From an uncultured Clostridia bacterium (GTDB lineage Bacteria; Bacillota; Clostridia; TANB77; CAG-508), in the NCBI GenBank assembly GCA_947631785.1, contig CANRMR010000018.1, positions 1-34,116 of the forward strand: a DNA stretch of 34,116 nt, written 5' to 3'. Under the pieces are notes generated by a model. The model saw only the letters and a list, made by a program, of their open reading frames with translations, made no database searches and was not told where the DNA came from. The stretch's first letter is position 1. Every line of letters begins with the position of its first letter. Shown piece by piece: positions 1-9,802 of this stretch. The translations under genes and the position numbers were made by a program.

Positions 1-1
1 A

Positions 2-610
2 TGGTCTGCAATAGATTTTGAAAATAAAACTATAACTATAAATCATAAAGTAGTAACAGTTACAAATGAAAACGAAGGTGCTGAAACTAAAACAAAAATG
101 ATTACTAAAAGCAAAACAAAGAATAAATCTAGTTATAGAACATTACCTTTATTTAAAGAAATTGAGGAACTGTTACTATATACTAGAAAAATGCAAGAAT
201 ACTATATGTCTATATTTAAAGATAGTTACAATAAAAAATATAAAGATTATGTTTGTTTAGATGAAATGGGAAATTTAAGAAAGCCTGATTATGTTAGTCA
301 TAAGTTTAAAGAAATACTAAGAAAAAATGGTTTAAGAAAAATAAGATTTCATGATTTAAGACATAGTTGTGCCACACTACTTGTAAAGAAAGGTATATCT
401 TTAAGAGAAATACAAGATTGGTTAGGGCACTCCAGCTCAAGAACAACTGAAAGATATACACATTTGGATTCGAGTACAAAAATTAAATCTGCATCTGCTA
501 TTGAAAGTGCTTTAAGTTTTAATAGCAATAAAAGTAATGAAACAAATAAAAAAGATATATTAGATCTGGACTCTAATACATCTACATTAGAAAATATTTC
601 AAATTGTTAG
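2..610 (+). CDS. Tyrosine recombinase/integrase, C-terminal catalytic part (5' truncated by window edge)
   Basis: Frame is open from base 2 (WSAIDFENKTITINHKVVTV...). Motifs HDLRHSCATLLVKKGISLREIQDWLGHSSSRTTERYTHLD carry the R-H-R-H-Y catalytic pattern of phage/ICE-type integrases. Confidence 0.93.
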   Translation, partial: WSAIDFENKTITINHKVVTVTNENEGAETKTKMITKSKTKNKSSYRTLPLFKEIEELLLYTRKMQEYYMSIFKDSYNKKYKDYVCLDEMGNLRKPDYVSHKFKEILRKNGLRKIRFHDLRHSCATLLVKKGISLREIQDWLGHSSSRTTERYTHLDSSTKIKSASAIESALSFNSNKSNETNKKDILDLDSNTSTLENISNC

Positions 611-646
611 AAATTTGTTAGAAAAATCTAGCAATTTTATTATAAA

Positions 647-682
647 AGCATCAAGGTTATATTTTACGAAAGCCTTGATGCT
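647..682 (-). terminator. Hairpin between integrase and tRNA-Leu; terminator for the tRNA transcript
   Basis: Perfect 10-bp inverted repeat AGCATCAAGG / CCTTGATGCT, followed on the minus strand by TTTTATAATAAAA. Confidence 0.7.
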
Positions 683-686
683 CTTA

Positions 687-774
687 TGGTGCAGATGGCC
701 GGAATCGAACCGGCACGGTTTATTCAACCGCAGGATTTTAAGTCCTGTGCGTCTACCAATTCCGCCACATCTGC
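687..774 (-). tRNA. tRNA-Leu (anticodon UAA), CCA encoded
   Basis: Minus strand GCAGATGTGGCGGAATTGGTAGACGCACAGGACTTAAAATCCTGCGGTTGAATAAACCGTGCCGGTTCGATTCCGGCCATCTGCACCA: acceptor pairing, T-loop GGTTCGATTCC, anticodon loop ACTTAAAAT, long variable arm. Confidence 0.96.
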
Positions 775-879
775 ATATTATATTTGGTAGCCCTACAACA
801 TTAGTTATTATATTATGATTTTTTTTCTTTGTCAATATATTTATTAAAAAATTTATTAAAAAAATTTTTTATAAATTTC

Positions 880-1353
880 TTACTTCAAAAAATTTTGTAA
901 ATCTTTATAAACAATATCAGATATCCATTCTTTATTACTTTCTATATCTTGTCTTATAAGTGTCCCATTGATAGGTATTGTTTTTCTTTTTAAGTCTACT
1001 TGCCTATCTACAATTCCTAGGTATTTTGAAACATATTTACCATATGGTTCACTACTATAAAAATGTGTTGGCTTTTCGTTTTTTATTATTTTAATTAAGT
1101 ATTCCATTTGAATTTTCACGCTTTGATCATCTAAACCATATTGTTCTGGAGGATTTTTAGCAAAATATATTTTAATTTGTGGATATAATTTATTTATCCA
1201 TTTTGCTCTTGTATTTATATCAATATCTAATACATTAGTTTCATATAATACAATAAAAAACTTATCCATTTCTTTTAAACCTGTTTCAATTAAAAATTGA
1301 TGTCCTTTATGAAATGGTGCAAATTTTCCTATTGTAAAACCTATTTTTTCCAT
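880..1353 (-). CDS. NadR-like nicotinamide-nucleotide adenylyltransferase / cytidylyltransferase-fold protein
   Basis: N-terminal GFTIGKFAPFHKGHQFLIETG nucleotidyltransferase (HxGH-type) motif; C-terminal NGTLIRQDIESNKEWI resembles the NadR ISGT.R motif. Confidence 0.8.
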   Translation of the reverse strand: MEKIGFTIGKFAPFHKGHQFLIETGLKEMDKFFIVLYETNVLDIDINTRAKWINKLYPQIKIYFAKNPPEQYGLDDQSVKIQMEYLIKIIKNEKPTHFYSSEPYGKYVSKYLGIVDRQVDLKRKTIPINGTLIRQDIESNKEWISDIVYKDLQNFLK

Positions 1354-1430
1354 TATATTCTCTTTCCTTCATAATTTTATTTTTTTACTTTAACTATCAT
1401 AACTTTTTTATGTTTTATAATTATTATTAG

Positions 1431-1466
1431 AAAAAACACAAAAGTCAAATGACTTTTGTGTTTTTT
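1431..1466. terminator. Bidirectional intrinsic terminator
   Basis: Perfect 17-bp inverted repeat AAAAAACACAAAAGTCA / TGACTTTTGTGTTTTTT. Confidence 0.85.
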
Positions 1467-1476
1467 GACATTTTAC

Positions 1477-1764
1477 TTAATCTTCATCTATAAAATCAAA
1501 TTCATCTTTAAATTTTTCTTTAAATATTTCAAATACACTTTGTAATACAGATTCATCATCTACACTTACATATGATTCCTCATCTTCTGATTCGGTATCT
1601 TCTACTTTTAAAATAACTACTTCTCCTTCATCGATATCATCTACAGGTAAAAGAACAACATATTCTTCACCTTCATATTCAACTAGATCTAAAAATTCAA
1701 ATTGTACTTCATTACCTTCCTCATCATTTAAAACAACGATATTATCTAATTCTTCGTTTTCCAT
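1477..1764 (-). CDS. DUF1292 (YrzB-like) acidic protein
   Basis: Acidic small protein (VVLNDEEGNEVQFEFLDLVEYEGEEYVVLLP) next to ruvX and ireB, as in the conserved Firmicutes cluster. Confidence 0.88.
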   Translation of the reverse strand: MENEELDNIVVLNDEEGNEVQFEFLDLVEYEGEEYVVLLPVDDIDEGEVVILKVEDTESEDEESYVSVDDESVLQSVFEIFKEKFKDEFDFIDED

Positions 1765-1831
1765 TATTTATCTCCTTTCATTATTTATATAAAATTGTAT
1801 TATTACAATATTAATAACAAGTAATTCTTTT

Positions 1832-2263
1832 CTATTTTTCCTTAATTTTTTGTTTTCTATTCAAATATATCTCTAGAATATAAACTGCAGATAATGTATC
1901 TACTATATTTTTTTTGTTTTTAGGTTTAATCTCTAAAAAATTCATTGTTTTATTAGCTGCTACAGTAGTTAGTCTTTCATCTATAATATGAATTGGTATT
2001 TTAGGAAATTTACATTTTAATTTATTTATAAATTTTTTTGTAATTTCAACTCTATCAGAACATGTCCCATTCATATTGTATGGCATACCAATTACAATAG
2101 TATCTACTTCATATTCCTTTATTATTTCTTCTATTCTTTTTAAAACAATTTTATCATTTCCATTGTGGTGTATTGTTTCTAGTCCTTGAGATGTAATTGC
2201 TAAGCTATCAGAAATTGCAATTCCAACTCTTGCATCTCCATAATCAATTCCTAATTTTCTCAT
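1832..2263 (-). CDS. ruvX: Holliday junction resolvase-like RuvX/YqgF
   Basis: MRKLGIDYGDARVGIAISD, IVIGMPYNMNG, IHIIDERLTTVAA motifs. Confidence 0.95.
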   Translation of the reverse strand: MRKLGIDYGDARVGIAISDSLAITSQGLETIHHNGNDKIVLKRIEEIIKEYEVDTIVIGMPYNMNGTCSDRVEITKKFINKLKCKFPKIPIHIIDERLTTVAANKTMNFLEIKPKNKKNIVDTLSAVYILEIYLNRKQKIKEK

Positions 2264-2264
2264 T

Positions 2265-2519
2265 TTATTCTTCTAACCCTATATAATTTTTTACCATTTT
2301 TTCTAATAATTCGTCTCGTTCAATTTTTCTAATTAAACCTCTGGCATTATTATGGCTTGTTATGTAAGTTGGATCTCCTGATAAAATATATCCAACAATT
2401 TGATTTACAGGATTATATCCCTTTTCTGCAAGTGATGTATATACTTTTTTTAATATTTCATGTGTTTTTATATTTTCTTCTCTTTCTACCTTAAAGTTCA
2501 TTGTTTTATCAAAATCCAT
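2265..2519 (-). CDS. ireB: IreB family (DUF965/YrzL) regulatory phosphoprotein
   Basis: [76 protein letters not shown]. Start re-set from 2576 to the ATG at 2519, preceded by AAGGAGG. Confidence 0.92.
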   Translation of the reverse strand: MDFDKTMNFKVEREENIKTHEILKKVYTSLAEKGYNPVNQIVGYILSGDPTYITSHNNARGLIRKIERDELLEKMVKNYIGLEE

Positions 2520-2538
2520 ACTATCTTCCTCCTTGTTT

Positions 2539-3639
2539 TTAAATAATACTAATTGAATTTTCTTCTTCTGGAGCATTATCTAAATATTTCTCTAATTTTT
2601 CTAATACCATTTCTAATGCAGTTCCTTTATAATAAGTTGAAAGTGCAAAGTTTAGTTTAACTTTAGCAGCTACTGGTTTTTTCTTTGTCTTTTTTGTATT
2701 ATTCGTTATTGGTTCTATTTGCATATCTTCAATATTCTTTTTTATATCTTTTACAAATTCTTCTACACCATCATTATCTATTCCCGAAAAAACAATTGCA
2801 AATTTAGGTCCCATATATCTTACAAATATATATTCTGATGAAATGCTTTGTTTTATATAATCACTTAATTGAATTATTACTTCATTTCCTGTTTCACGAT
2901 TAAATTTTTGATTAATTTCCTCTAAATTACTAATTCTAAACATACAAACAGTCGAAATAGTATATTTGTCTATTACTTTTCTTCCTTCACCATATAAGTA
3001 TTCTGCACTATTTAATTCTGAATATAAATCTTTTCTTACTGTACTTTCTACTATTTTTTGATAAGATACAGTTTTGTAAATAGATACTATATTATCTCTT
3101 ATTAATTCAAAGTTTGCTGTATCTATATTGTCAAATGCATGCATCTCTCCACTTTCTATAATCCAATATCCAATATAAACATTATCAATATATAAAGGGA
3201 AAAATAATGCAGATTTAGCTCTACCAAATTCAATTATTTGATATGGTAATCTTTCATTTTCAGCATTTACTGTTACATACTTAGGTGTAGCTGTTGTAAT
3301 ACTATCTTTAAAAATTTCTTCATTATGTAAGTTGCTTAATACTTCCCAATGTTTTTCTTGAACATTTGATGCTTTTACTTCATATGTATTACCATTAAAT
3401 ATAACAATAGTAGAATATTTTATTTTATATCCTTCAATAATTATATCATTAATTTTTTTTATTTTTTCGTCTACTGGCATTGTTTCTCCTACTGTATCCA
3501 TAAAGTCTTTTAAAATTTGATATCCAGATAATTTATCATTTAAATTTTTAAAGCTTTGGACCTTTTTATAAACAACAGTATTATATACAATTAAACCAAT
3601 GATAATGCTGACTAAAAGTATAATTATAAAAATAATCAC
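2539..3639 (-). CDS. Membrane-anchored protein with GAF-like and degenerate GGDEF-like domain
   Basis: N-terminal TM helix. [13 protein letters not shown] aligns with the RYGGDEFAIIL signature, but GGDEF reads MGPKF. Confidence 0.65.
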   Translation of the reverse strand: MIIFIIILLVSIIIGLIVYNTVVYKKVQSFKNLNDKLSGYQILKDFMDTVGETMPVDEKIKKINDIIIEGYKIKYSTIVIFNGNTYEVKASNVQEKHWEVLSNLHNEEIFKDSITTATPKYVTVNAENERLPYQIIEFGRAKSALFFPLYIDNVYIGYWIIESGEMHAFDNIDTANFELIRDNIVSIYKTVSYQKIVESTVRKDLYSELNSAEYLYGEGRKVIDKYTISTVCMFRISNLEEINQKFNRETGNEVIIQLSDYIKQSISSEYIFVRYMGPKFAIVFSGIDNDGVEEFVKDIKKNIEDMQIEPITNNTKKTKKKPVAAKVKLNFALSTYYKGTALEMVLEKLEKYLDNAPEEENSISII

Positions 3640-3664
3640 TATTTTTCCTCCATGTTTTTTATTA

Positions 3665-5989
3665 TTAATATCTATTCTTCATTTGATCCAATGTACTATT
3701 CATTTCTGAAGAAAACTTATTGTTTTTACTGTAGTCACTTTTTCTCATATATTTATTATTAATTAATGGGTATACCATACCTGCTAATGTTTTTAAACTA
3801 TTTAGAAACATTTTTGAATAACCATTTAGTGAAACTTCGCAATTTACTAATCCTTCCAAATATCTGCTATATGTTGGCACTTCAAAAGGAATTGTACAAT
3901 ATTGAACTGTATCTTTATTAAATAACTCTGTCATAAAAGACATTGCAGGATCATTATATGATGACATTCCTCCTATTAATACTTTTGGTGTTAATCCTCT
4001 TACTTTCATATCTTTGTTTATAATAATTTTTATTTTTTCCTCCTGTAGAATATTCTTTGCCTTTAACTCCTTTAAAAATGCTGTTAATGGTTGTATAGTT
4101 AAAATATCCATACTTTGTACTAAATATATTTCTTGAACTTGACTAAAACATTCATCAGGAGAATTAAAATCACAGTCAATTAACACTAAGTCATGTTTTT
4201 TTATAATAGTTTCTAAAACAGATATAACATCTATTTGTGTTAAATTTTCATCTGGAAGAGATGTATATACAGAAATATTTTTGTTTACATCTATTCCATT
4301 TGCAATTCCTCGTTCTAAATTTTGCATACATTCATATGTTTTTTTCCTTAGATTTTCATCATTTTGTGTGTAAATATAATAACTATTTTTGTTTTGCGTC
4401 ATGTCTAATATTGCAACATTTATTCCTATTTTTGCAAGCATAACTGCTAAATTATTTACAATAAATGATGTTCCATTTTTACTTGTTCCTACAAATGAAA
4501 CCATTTTTTTGTCTTTTGTTAATAAATTACTAATATTATTTGTTTGATAATACTGATTTTGTGTTCTATCTAGAAAATTATTTTGTGGTGTATTATCTTT
4601 ATATCTTTGTTTTGTTTCAAATCCTGGTAAAATTATATCTTCTTTTTTATCTACATCGTCAAATCCTGGTAGAACATTATCTTCTTTTTCTTTTATATCG
4701 TCAAATCCTGGTAAAACATTATCTTCTTTTTCTTCTGTATCATCAAACCCTGGCAAGACATTATTTTCTTTTTCTTCTATATTATCAAATCCTGGTAAGA
4801 CATTATCTTCTTTTTCTTCTGTATCATCAAACCCTGGCAAGATATTATTTTCTTTTTCTTCTGTATCGTCAAATCCTGGTAGAACAACATCTTCTTTAAT
4901 GCCTTTAAACCCAGACATTAGATTTTCATTGTTTGATTCTAATACTTTTCTAGGTCTTCCTCTTTTTCTTTTTTCTTGTGTGTTATTTACTTCTTGTACT
5001 TCTTGAACATTTTTTCTAGGTCTTCCTCTTCCTCTTTTGATTGGTTCTACATTAACATCATTATCTGCTTGTATATCATCAACTTGCATTTGTTCCATGT
5101 TATTTAATGGTTTTACTGGATTTACAACTGCCTTATTTTTTATTTCTGTTTGAGATTGCATTTTCTTTTTATTTGTTATTCCAGGTACAATAACTGGCTT
5201 TGTTAAAGTTTTCCTTCCATCTTGTAATAAATTCATCTTTAATGGTTCTTGAACATTTTTTTCTTTTTGTGTATTTTTGTTTTTAGTTCTAACATCTCCA
5301 AATGTCATAACAGATTGATATTTAGGAGATTCTTCTTCTAATACTGTTTTTACATTTAAAGGTAAAAATTTAACAATTACTCTAAGCTGTGCATCATTAT
5401 ATTGTGCAGCAATATTGTTAAAACTATCTACAAATCTTTCTGGAGTTCTAGAAATTTTTTTATAATGTGCTAATATATTTTGTATTTCAATTTCACTAAC
5501 ACTATCCTCATTTTCTGCTTGATAATTTACTTCGTCAGATTCAATTTTATAATATAATTTTGCGTCTTTTTTAGTACGTGGCATATGAATTAATTGACAT
5601 ACTTGGTCAATTGCTCTATCTTGACCTAATAATGCATTATATATACCAATTCCAAATAATTTTATCATCATTTGATCTGACTTTGATCTTCTATCTGTGC
5701 AAATTAGTATAATCGGTATATCATTTCCTGCATTAGTTGCTTCATCACTAATACTATCTAATTTATCAAAAATAAATCTATCTATTGCATCATAATTTTT
5801 ATTAGTAAATGGTTCTAAGTCTTCACTTATTACAACTCTATCATAACTTTTATCTCTTTGTAATTCTTTTAAAATTGCATTAAAATAATACACGTTTTTA
5901 TAAGTTATAATTTCTTTATATTCTCTTTGATATTTTTTTACAATTTCTTCTGATATACTTTCATTACTAACTGCAAATAAAACTTTCAT
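3665..5989 (-). CDS. MinD/CpaE-like P-loop ATPase with receiver-like N-terminus, AT-hook motifs and tandem repeats
   Basis: KMVSFVGTSKNGTSFIVNNLAVMLAKIGINVAILDMTQ resembles the deviant Walker A of MinD/ParA/TadZ; HDLVLIDCDF Walker B; two [KR]RGRPRK AT-hooks; LPGFDD repeats. Confidence 0.7.
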   Translation of the reverse strand: MKVLFAVSNESISEEIVKKYQREYKEIITYKNVYYFNAILKELQRDKSYDRVVISEDLEPFTNKNYDAIDRFIFDKLDSISDEATNAGNDIPIILICTDRRSKSDQMMIKLFGIGIYNALLGQDRAIDQVCQLIHMPRTKKDAKLYYKIESDEVNYQAENEDSVSEIEIQNILAHYKKISRTPERFVDSFNNIAAQYNDAQLRVIVKFLPLNVKTVLEEESPKYQSVMTFGDVRTKNKNTQKEKNVQEPLKMNLLQDGRKTLTKPVIVPGITNKKKMQSQTEIKNKAVVNPVKPLNNMEQMQVDDIQADNDVNVEPIKRGRGRPRKNVQEVQEVNNTQEKRKRGRPRKVLESNNENLMSGFKGIKEDVVLPGFDDTEEKENNILPGFDDTEEKEDNVLPGFDNIEEKENNVLPGFDDTEEKEDNVLPGFDDIKEKEDNVLPGFDDVDKKEDIILPGFETKQRYKDNTPQNNFLDRTQNQYYQTNNISNLLTKDKKMVSFVGTSKNGTSFIVNNLAVMLAKIGINVAILDMTQNKNSYYIYTQNDENLRKKTYECMQNLERGIANGIDVNKNISVYTSLPDENLTQIDVISVLETIIKKHDLVLIDCDFNSPDECFSQVQEIYLVQSMDILTIQPLTAFLKELKAKNILQEEKIKIIINKDMKVRGLTPKVLIGGMSSYNDPAMSFMTELFNKDTVQYCTIPFEVPTYSRYLEGLVNCEVSLNGYSKMFLNSLKTLAGMVYPLINNKYMRKSDYSKNNKFSSEMNSTLDQMKNRY
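4618..4893 (-). repeat. 42-bp in-frame tandem repeat (14-aa unit LPGFDDxEEKEDNV, about 6 full units plus a partial)
   Basis: LPGFDDTEEKENNI/LPGFDDTEEKEDNV/LPGFDNIEEKENNV/LPGFDDTEEKEDNV/LPGFDDIKEKEDNV/LPGFDDVDKKEDII/LPGFE. Confidence 0.95.
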
Positions 5990-5992
5990 TTG

Positions 5993-6403
5993 TTAATTCC
6001 TCCATCCTTTTACAACAATCGCAAATATAAGCGGTAATACTTGACAAATAACAAGTATTGTTACAAACGATATCATAAGTCCCATTCCTTTGTCTCTTAC
6101 ATCTAATTTTCTAATACCAATTATATATTGGTATATTGCACTTACTGCAATTCCTAAAAAGCAAAGTGGTATACTATAAATTCTTATTTTGGCAAGAACA
6201 TAAGCAACAAACCCATAAGACTCATCACCATAAGTTTCTACATAATCACTTAATTCATTTTTTTCTTTTTCTTTAATTTCTATTAATTTACTTCCAGTTT
6301 CTGAATTTAGAACTTCTGCACTTTGGGCATTTACTGGTTTATAAATTAAGAAAATAGAAAAAATACTAAAAACTATAATAAAACTAATTATTATTTTTTT
6401 CAT
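5993..6403 (-). CDS. Secreted/membrane small protein, signal peptide plus two TM helices (VirB2/TrbC-pilin-like topology only)
   Basis: Hydrophobic N-terminus ending VNAQSA; two hydrophobic helices near the C-terminus. Family not recognised. Confidence 0.5.
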   Translation of the reverse strand: MKKIIISFIIVFSIFSIFLIYKPVNAQSAEVLNSETGSKLIEIKEKEKNELSDYVETYGDESYGFVAYVLAKIRIYSIPLCFLGIAVSAIYQYIIGIRKLDVRDKGMGLMISFVTILVICQVLPLIFAIVVKGWRN

Positions 6404-6678
6404 TTACGTTTTTGCTCCTTCCATTTGTTTTTATAACTATAATTTATATTTCTTCTTTAATTATTGATATATTTATACTTTATTATCATACACTAGAATT
6501 AATATTTTTTCAATGTTTTCTGGTAATTTTTTTTATTTTTTTTATAAATTTAAAATTTTTCTCGTTTAAACAAAAAAAGAGCCTTTACTTTTTTGTAGTA
6601 AAAGCTCCTTTTATTTGTCAGATTTTTTTAGATTTTTAATAAATTATATTCCTCTATATACACTATAAAGTTACATAA

Positions 6679-6900
6679 TTATACTTTTAAATTAAAAAAT
6701 ATAATTAAAACTCCAATAAAACTTAATATAATCCCTAAAATTTTAAATCCACTTGTTCCTTCATTTTGATCTCCAAAACTAAACCATTTTTTTATAATTA
6801 CCCTTGCATCATATATAAAAATAACACCTATTGATATTATTATTAATCCAATTAACAAAAGTATTGCTTTTCCTATTTCCATTTTTACTCCTCTTTTCAT
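6679..6900 (-). CDS. Small two-TM membrane protein of unknown function
   Basis: Two hydrophobic segments, abuts recG on the same strand. Confidence 0.6.
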   Translation of the reverse strand: MKRGVKMEIGKAILLLIGLIIISIGVIFIYDARVIIKKWFSFGDQNEGTSGFKILGIILSFIGVLIIFFNLKV

Positions 6901-6903
6901 TTA

Positions 6904-8956
6904 TTATATTTCAATTCTTGTGTTTGTCTTATTTTCTATCATTTCCTTTAGTTTTTTATTTTCCTCTTTTTCTAAATTTGGATCATTTGTAATAATATCA
7001 TTTGCAACTGCTTGCACTTTTTTTAGAATTTCCATATCTTCAAATAAGTTTGCAATTTTAAAATCTGGAATTCCATGTTGTTTTGTTCCAAAAAAGTCCC
7101 CTGAACCTCTTAGTTCTAAATCTTTTTCTGATATAACAAATCCATCTGTAGTATCTACCATTACTTTCATTCTTTTTCTTACAAGTTCTGATGTTCCTTG
7201 ATATTTTAATATACAGTAAGATTTATATTCTCCTCTTCCTACTCTTCCTCTTAATTGATGAAGTGCAGCAAGTCCAAATCTTTGTGCATCTTCAATTACC
7301 ATTATGCTAGCATTTGGAACATTAACTCCAACTTCAATTACTGTAGTAGATATTAATATTTGAATTTTTCCATCTTTAAATTCCTGCATAATACTTTCTT
7401 TTTCTTTTGTTCTTAATTTACCATGAATATATTCTACATTATATTCTGGAAATATATCTTCTTTGTAATGTTTTGTAAGTTCTAATACAGATTGTACTTT
7501 AATTTCTTCATTTTCTTCTACTAATGGGCATACAATATAACATTGTCTTCCTTCTTCTATTTGTTTTTTAATAAAATTATTTACTCTTTGTTCCATTTTT
7601 TTTGTTACTGCAAATGTATCTATCTTTTTTCTATTTGGTGGTAATTCATCAATAATAGATATATCCAAATCTCCGTATAATATAAGTGCTAGTGTTCTTG
7701 GAATTGGAGTTGCTGTCATAACTAGTACATCTGGATTTTTACCTTTATTAGATATCTTACTTCTTTGTCTTACACCAAAACGATGCTGCTCATCTGTTAC
7801 AACTAAACCTAAATTTTTAAATTCAACATTATCTTCTATTAATGCATGTGTTCCAATTAAAATATCTATTTCTCCCACTTTTAATTTTTCTAAAATTTGT
7901 TCTTTTTGTTTTTTAGTAGTACTTCCAATTAGTAATTCACACTTTATTCCAAATGGTTCTAGTGTTTGCCTAAAACTTTCTAGATGTTGCATGGCTAAAA
8001 TAGATGTTGGTGCCATAATTGCCATTTGATATCCGCTTTTTACTGCTTTGTATGCTGCAAGTATTGCTACCATTGTTTTTCCGTGAGCCGACATCTCCTT
8101 GAAGTAAGCGATTCATATTTTTAGTGCTTTCCATATCTTTTTCTATTTCTTCTAGCACTCTTAACTGTGCTTTTGTAAGTGAAAATGGTAATGTATTTAT
8201 AACATCTGATATATTAACGTTTTTATCAAACTGTATTCCATTTTTAGATTTTGTTGTTTTGTTCTTTAGGCTTAATAATAACAATTGCATTGTTAAAAGT
8301 TCTTCAAATACAAGTCTATTTCGTGCAAGTTCAAATTCTTTAAAATTTTCTGGAAAATGAATTTTGAATATAGCATCTTTTAGGCTAATTAATTTATTTT
8401 GCTTAATTAAATACTCTGGCATTGTTTCTTCTAACCTATCTTCTACTGCTTCTAATCCGTTTTCTATTATTTTTCTAATTGTGTTTTGTGATAACTGATA
8501 TGTTAATGGATATATAGGAATAATTTTTCCTGTATTTTTCTTTATTCCTTCTGCATCATAAACAGGAGACACCATATTAGTCTCTCCCATTTTTTTTGTT
8601 ATTTTTCCATAAAAAGTATATTTATTTCCTAGTTTAAATATGGTTTTTAAATAGCTTTGATTATACCAAGTAAGTATGCAACATCCTGTTTCGTCTCTTA
8701 CAATTAATTTATATATTGTCATGTTTTTTCTTTTTGTTCTAATTTGCGTCATTTTTGATACTACAATTGCTTCTATTAGTGCTTCTTCTCCATCTTCTAG
8801 TTCTGCAATTTTTTTAGGTATGCTTCTGTCTTCGTATTGTCTTGGATAATATGTAATTAAGTCATAAACAGTATTAATTCCTAATTTATTTAGAAGTTTT
8901 ACTCTATTTGGCCCTACTCCTTTTAAGTATTGAATATTTTGATTTAAATCTGGCAT
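6904..8956 (-). CDS. recG: ATP-dependent DNA helicase RecG, split by one +1 shift at CGGA (8080-8083)
   Basis: ORF 7970-8956 (OB/wedge domain ... RLLQGDVGS) joins ORF 6904-8094 (GKTMVAILAAYKAVKSGYQMAIMAPTSILAMQH ... LRGRVGRGEYKSYC). Skipping 1 nt gives GDVGSGKT Walker A and a 683-aa RecG of normal length. Confidence 0.95.
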
Positions 8957-9060
8957 ATTTTAGAATTCCTTTCTAATACTCCATAATATGTTCATATGCT
9001 CTTTTCTTTAAAGAATTATTTAATATATAGTTTTTAATATTTTTTTAAGCAAATTTCGCA

Positions 9061-9714
9061 TTACATTTTTCTAAATACACCTGCAACTTTTCCAAGTATT
9101 TTACAATCTGGTACTATTATTGGATCCATAGTACTGTTTTCTGGTTGCAAACGAATATAATCTTTTTCTTTATAAAATGTTTTTACTGTTGCTTCATCTT
9201 CTATTAATGCAACTACAATTTCTCCGTTTCTTGCTGTGTTTTGTTTTTTTACTAGTATGTAGTCACCATCTAAAATTCCAGCTTCTATCATACTTTCTCC
9301 ACTAACAGTAAGCATAAAGCTTTCTGAATTTCCAACAAAATCAATTGGAATTGGGAATGTATCTGTTACATTTTCTACAGCAAGAATTGGTGCTCCTGCT
9401 GTTATTTTTCCTATTACTGGCACATCAACCATTTCTTTTCCAGAATAAAAGTTTTTATTTTCTGATTTTATTTCTTTTTTGTCACTATTTTTTAGTAATT
9501 TTAAAGTTCTTCCTTTTTGATTTTCTTTTTTAATATATCCTTTTTCTTGCAATTTTGCTAAATATCCATGTACTGTAGCTGTAGAACTTAATCCAACTGC
9601 TTTACCTATTTCTCTTACAGATGGTGGATAACCATTTTTACTAACTTGTCCTTCTATAAATTTTAATATTGCCTTTTCCCTTTTATTTAGCTCGTTTGAA
9701 TCATTTTTTCTCAT
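9061..9714 (-). CDS. lexA: LexA repressor
   Basis: [52 protein letters not shown] winged helix; TAGAP cleavage-site context; S/K protease motif [14 protein letters not shown]. Start re-set to 9714 (AGGAG upstream). Confidence 0.95.
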   Translation of the reverse strand: MRKNDSNELNKREKAILKFIEGQVSKNGYPPSVREIGKAVGLSSTATVHGYLAKLQEKGYIKKENQKGRTLKLLKNSDKKEIKSENKNFYSGKEMVDVPVIGKITAGAPILAVENVTDTFPIPIDFVGNSESFMLTVSGESMIEAGILDGDYILVKKQNTARNGEIVVALIEDEATVKTFYKEKDYIRLQPENSTMDPIIVPDCKILGKVAGVFRKM

Positions 9715-9746
9715 AGATATCACTCCTATTTTTTTACTTTGCCAAT

Positions 9747-9775
9747 ATGTTATCATACAAACAAAAAAATGTCAA
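9747..9775 (-). promoter_or_regulatory. Candidate lexA promoter (TTGACA - 17 nt - TAACAT)
   Basis: Minus strand TTGACA (9770-9775), spacer 17, TAACAT (9747-9752), upstream of the ATG at 9714. No LexA operator called. Confidence 0.35.
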
Positions 9776-9802
9776 ACAAATTTTTGACATTTTTGTTATT
9801 TT

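Noticed and set aside
599-835. ORFs 599-835(-) and 615-818(+)
   Set aside because: They translate the tRNA-Leu and flanking hairpin (CRCGGIGRRTGLKILRLNKPCRFDSGHLHHK is the known tRNA-translation artefact).
8080-8083. Classical -1 slippery-site frameshifting (A_AAA_AAG type) or prfB-like +1 at a stop codon
   Set aside because: The needed shift is +1, no slippery heptamer or in-frame stop is at the sites, and SD-like sequence is not at a consistent distance.
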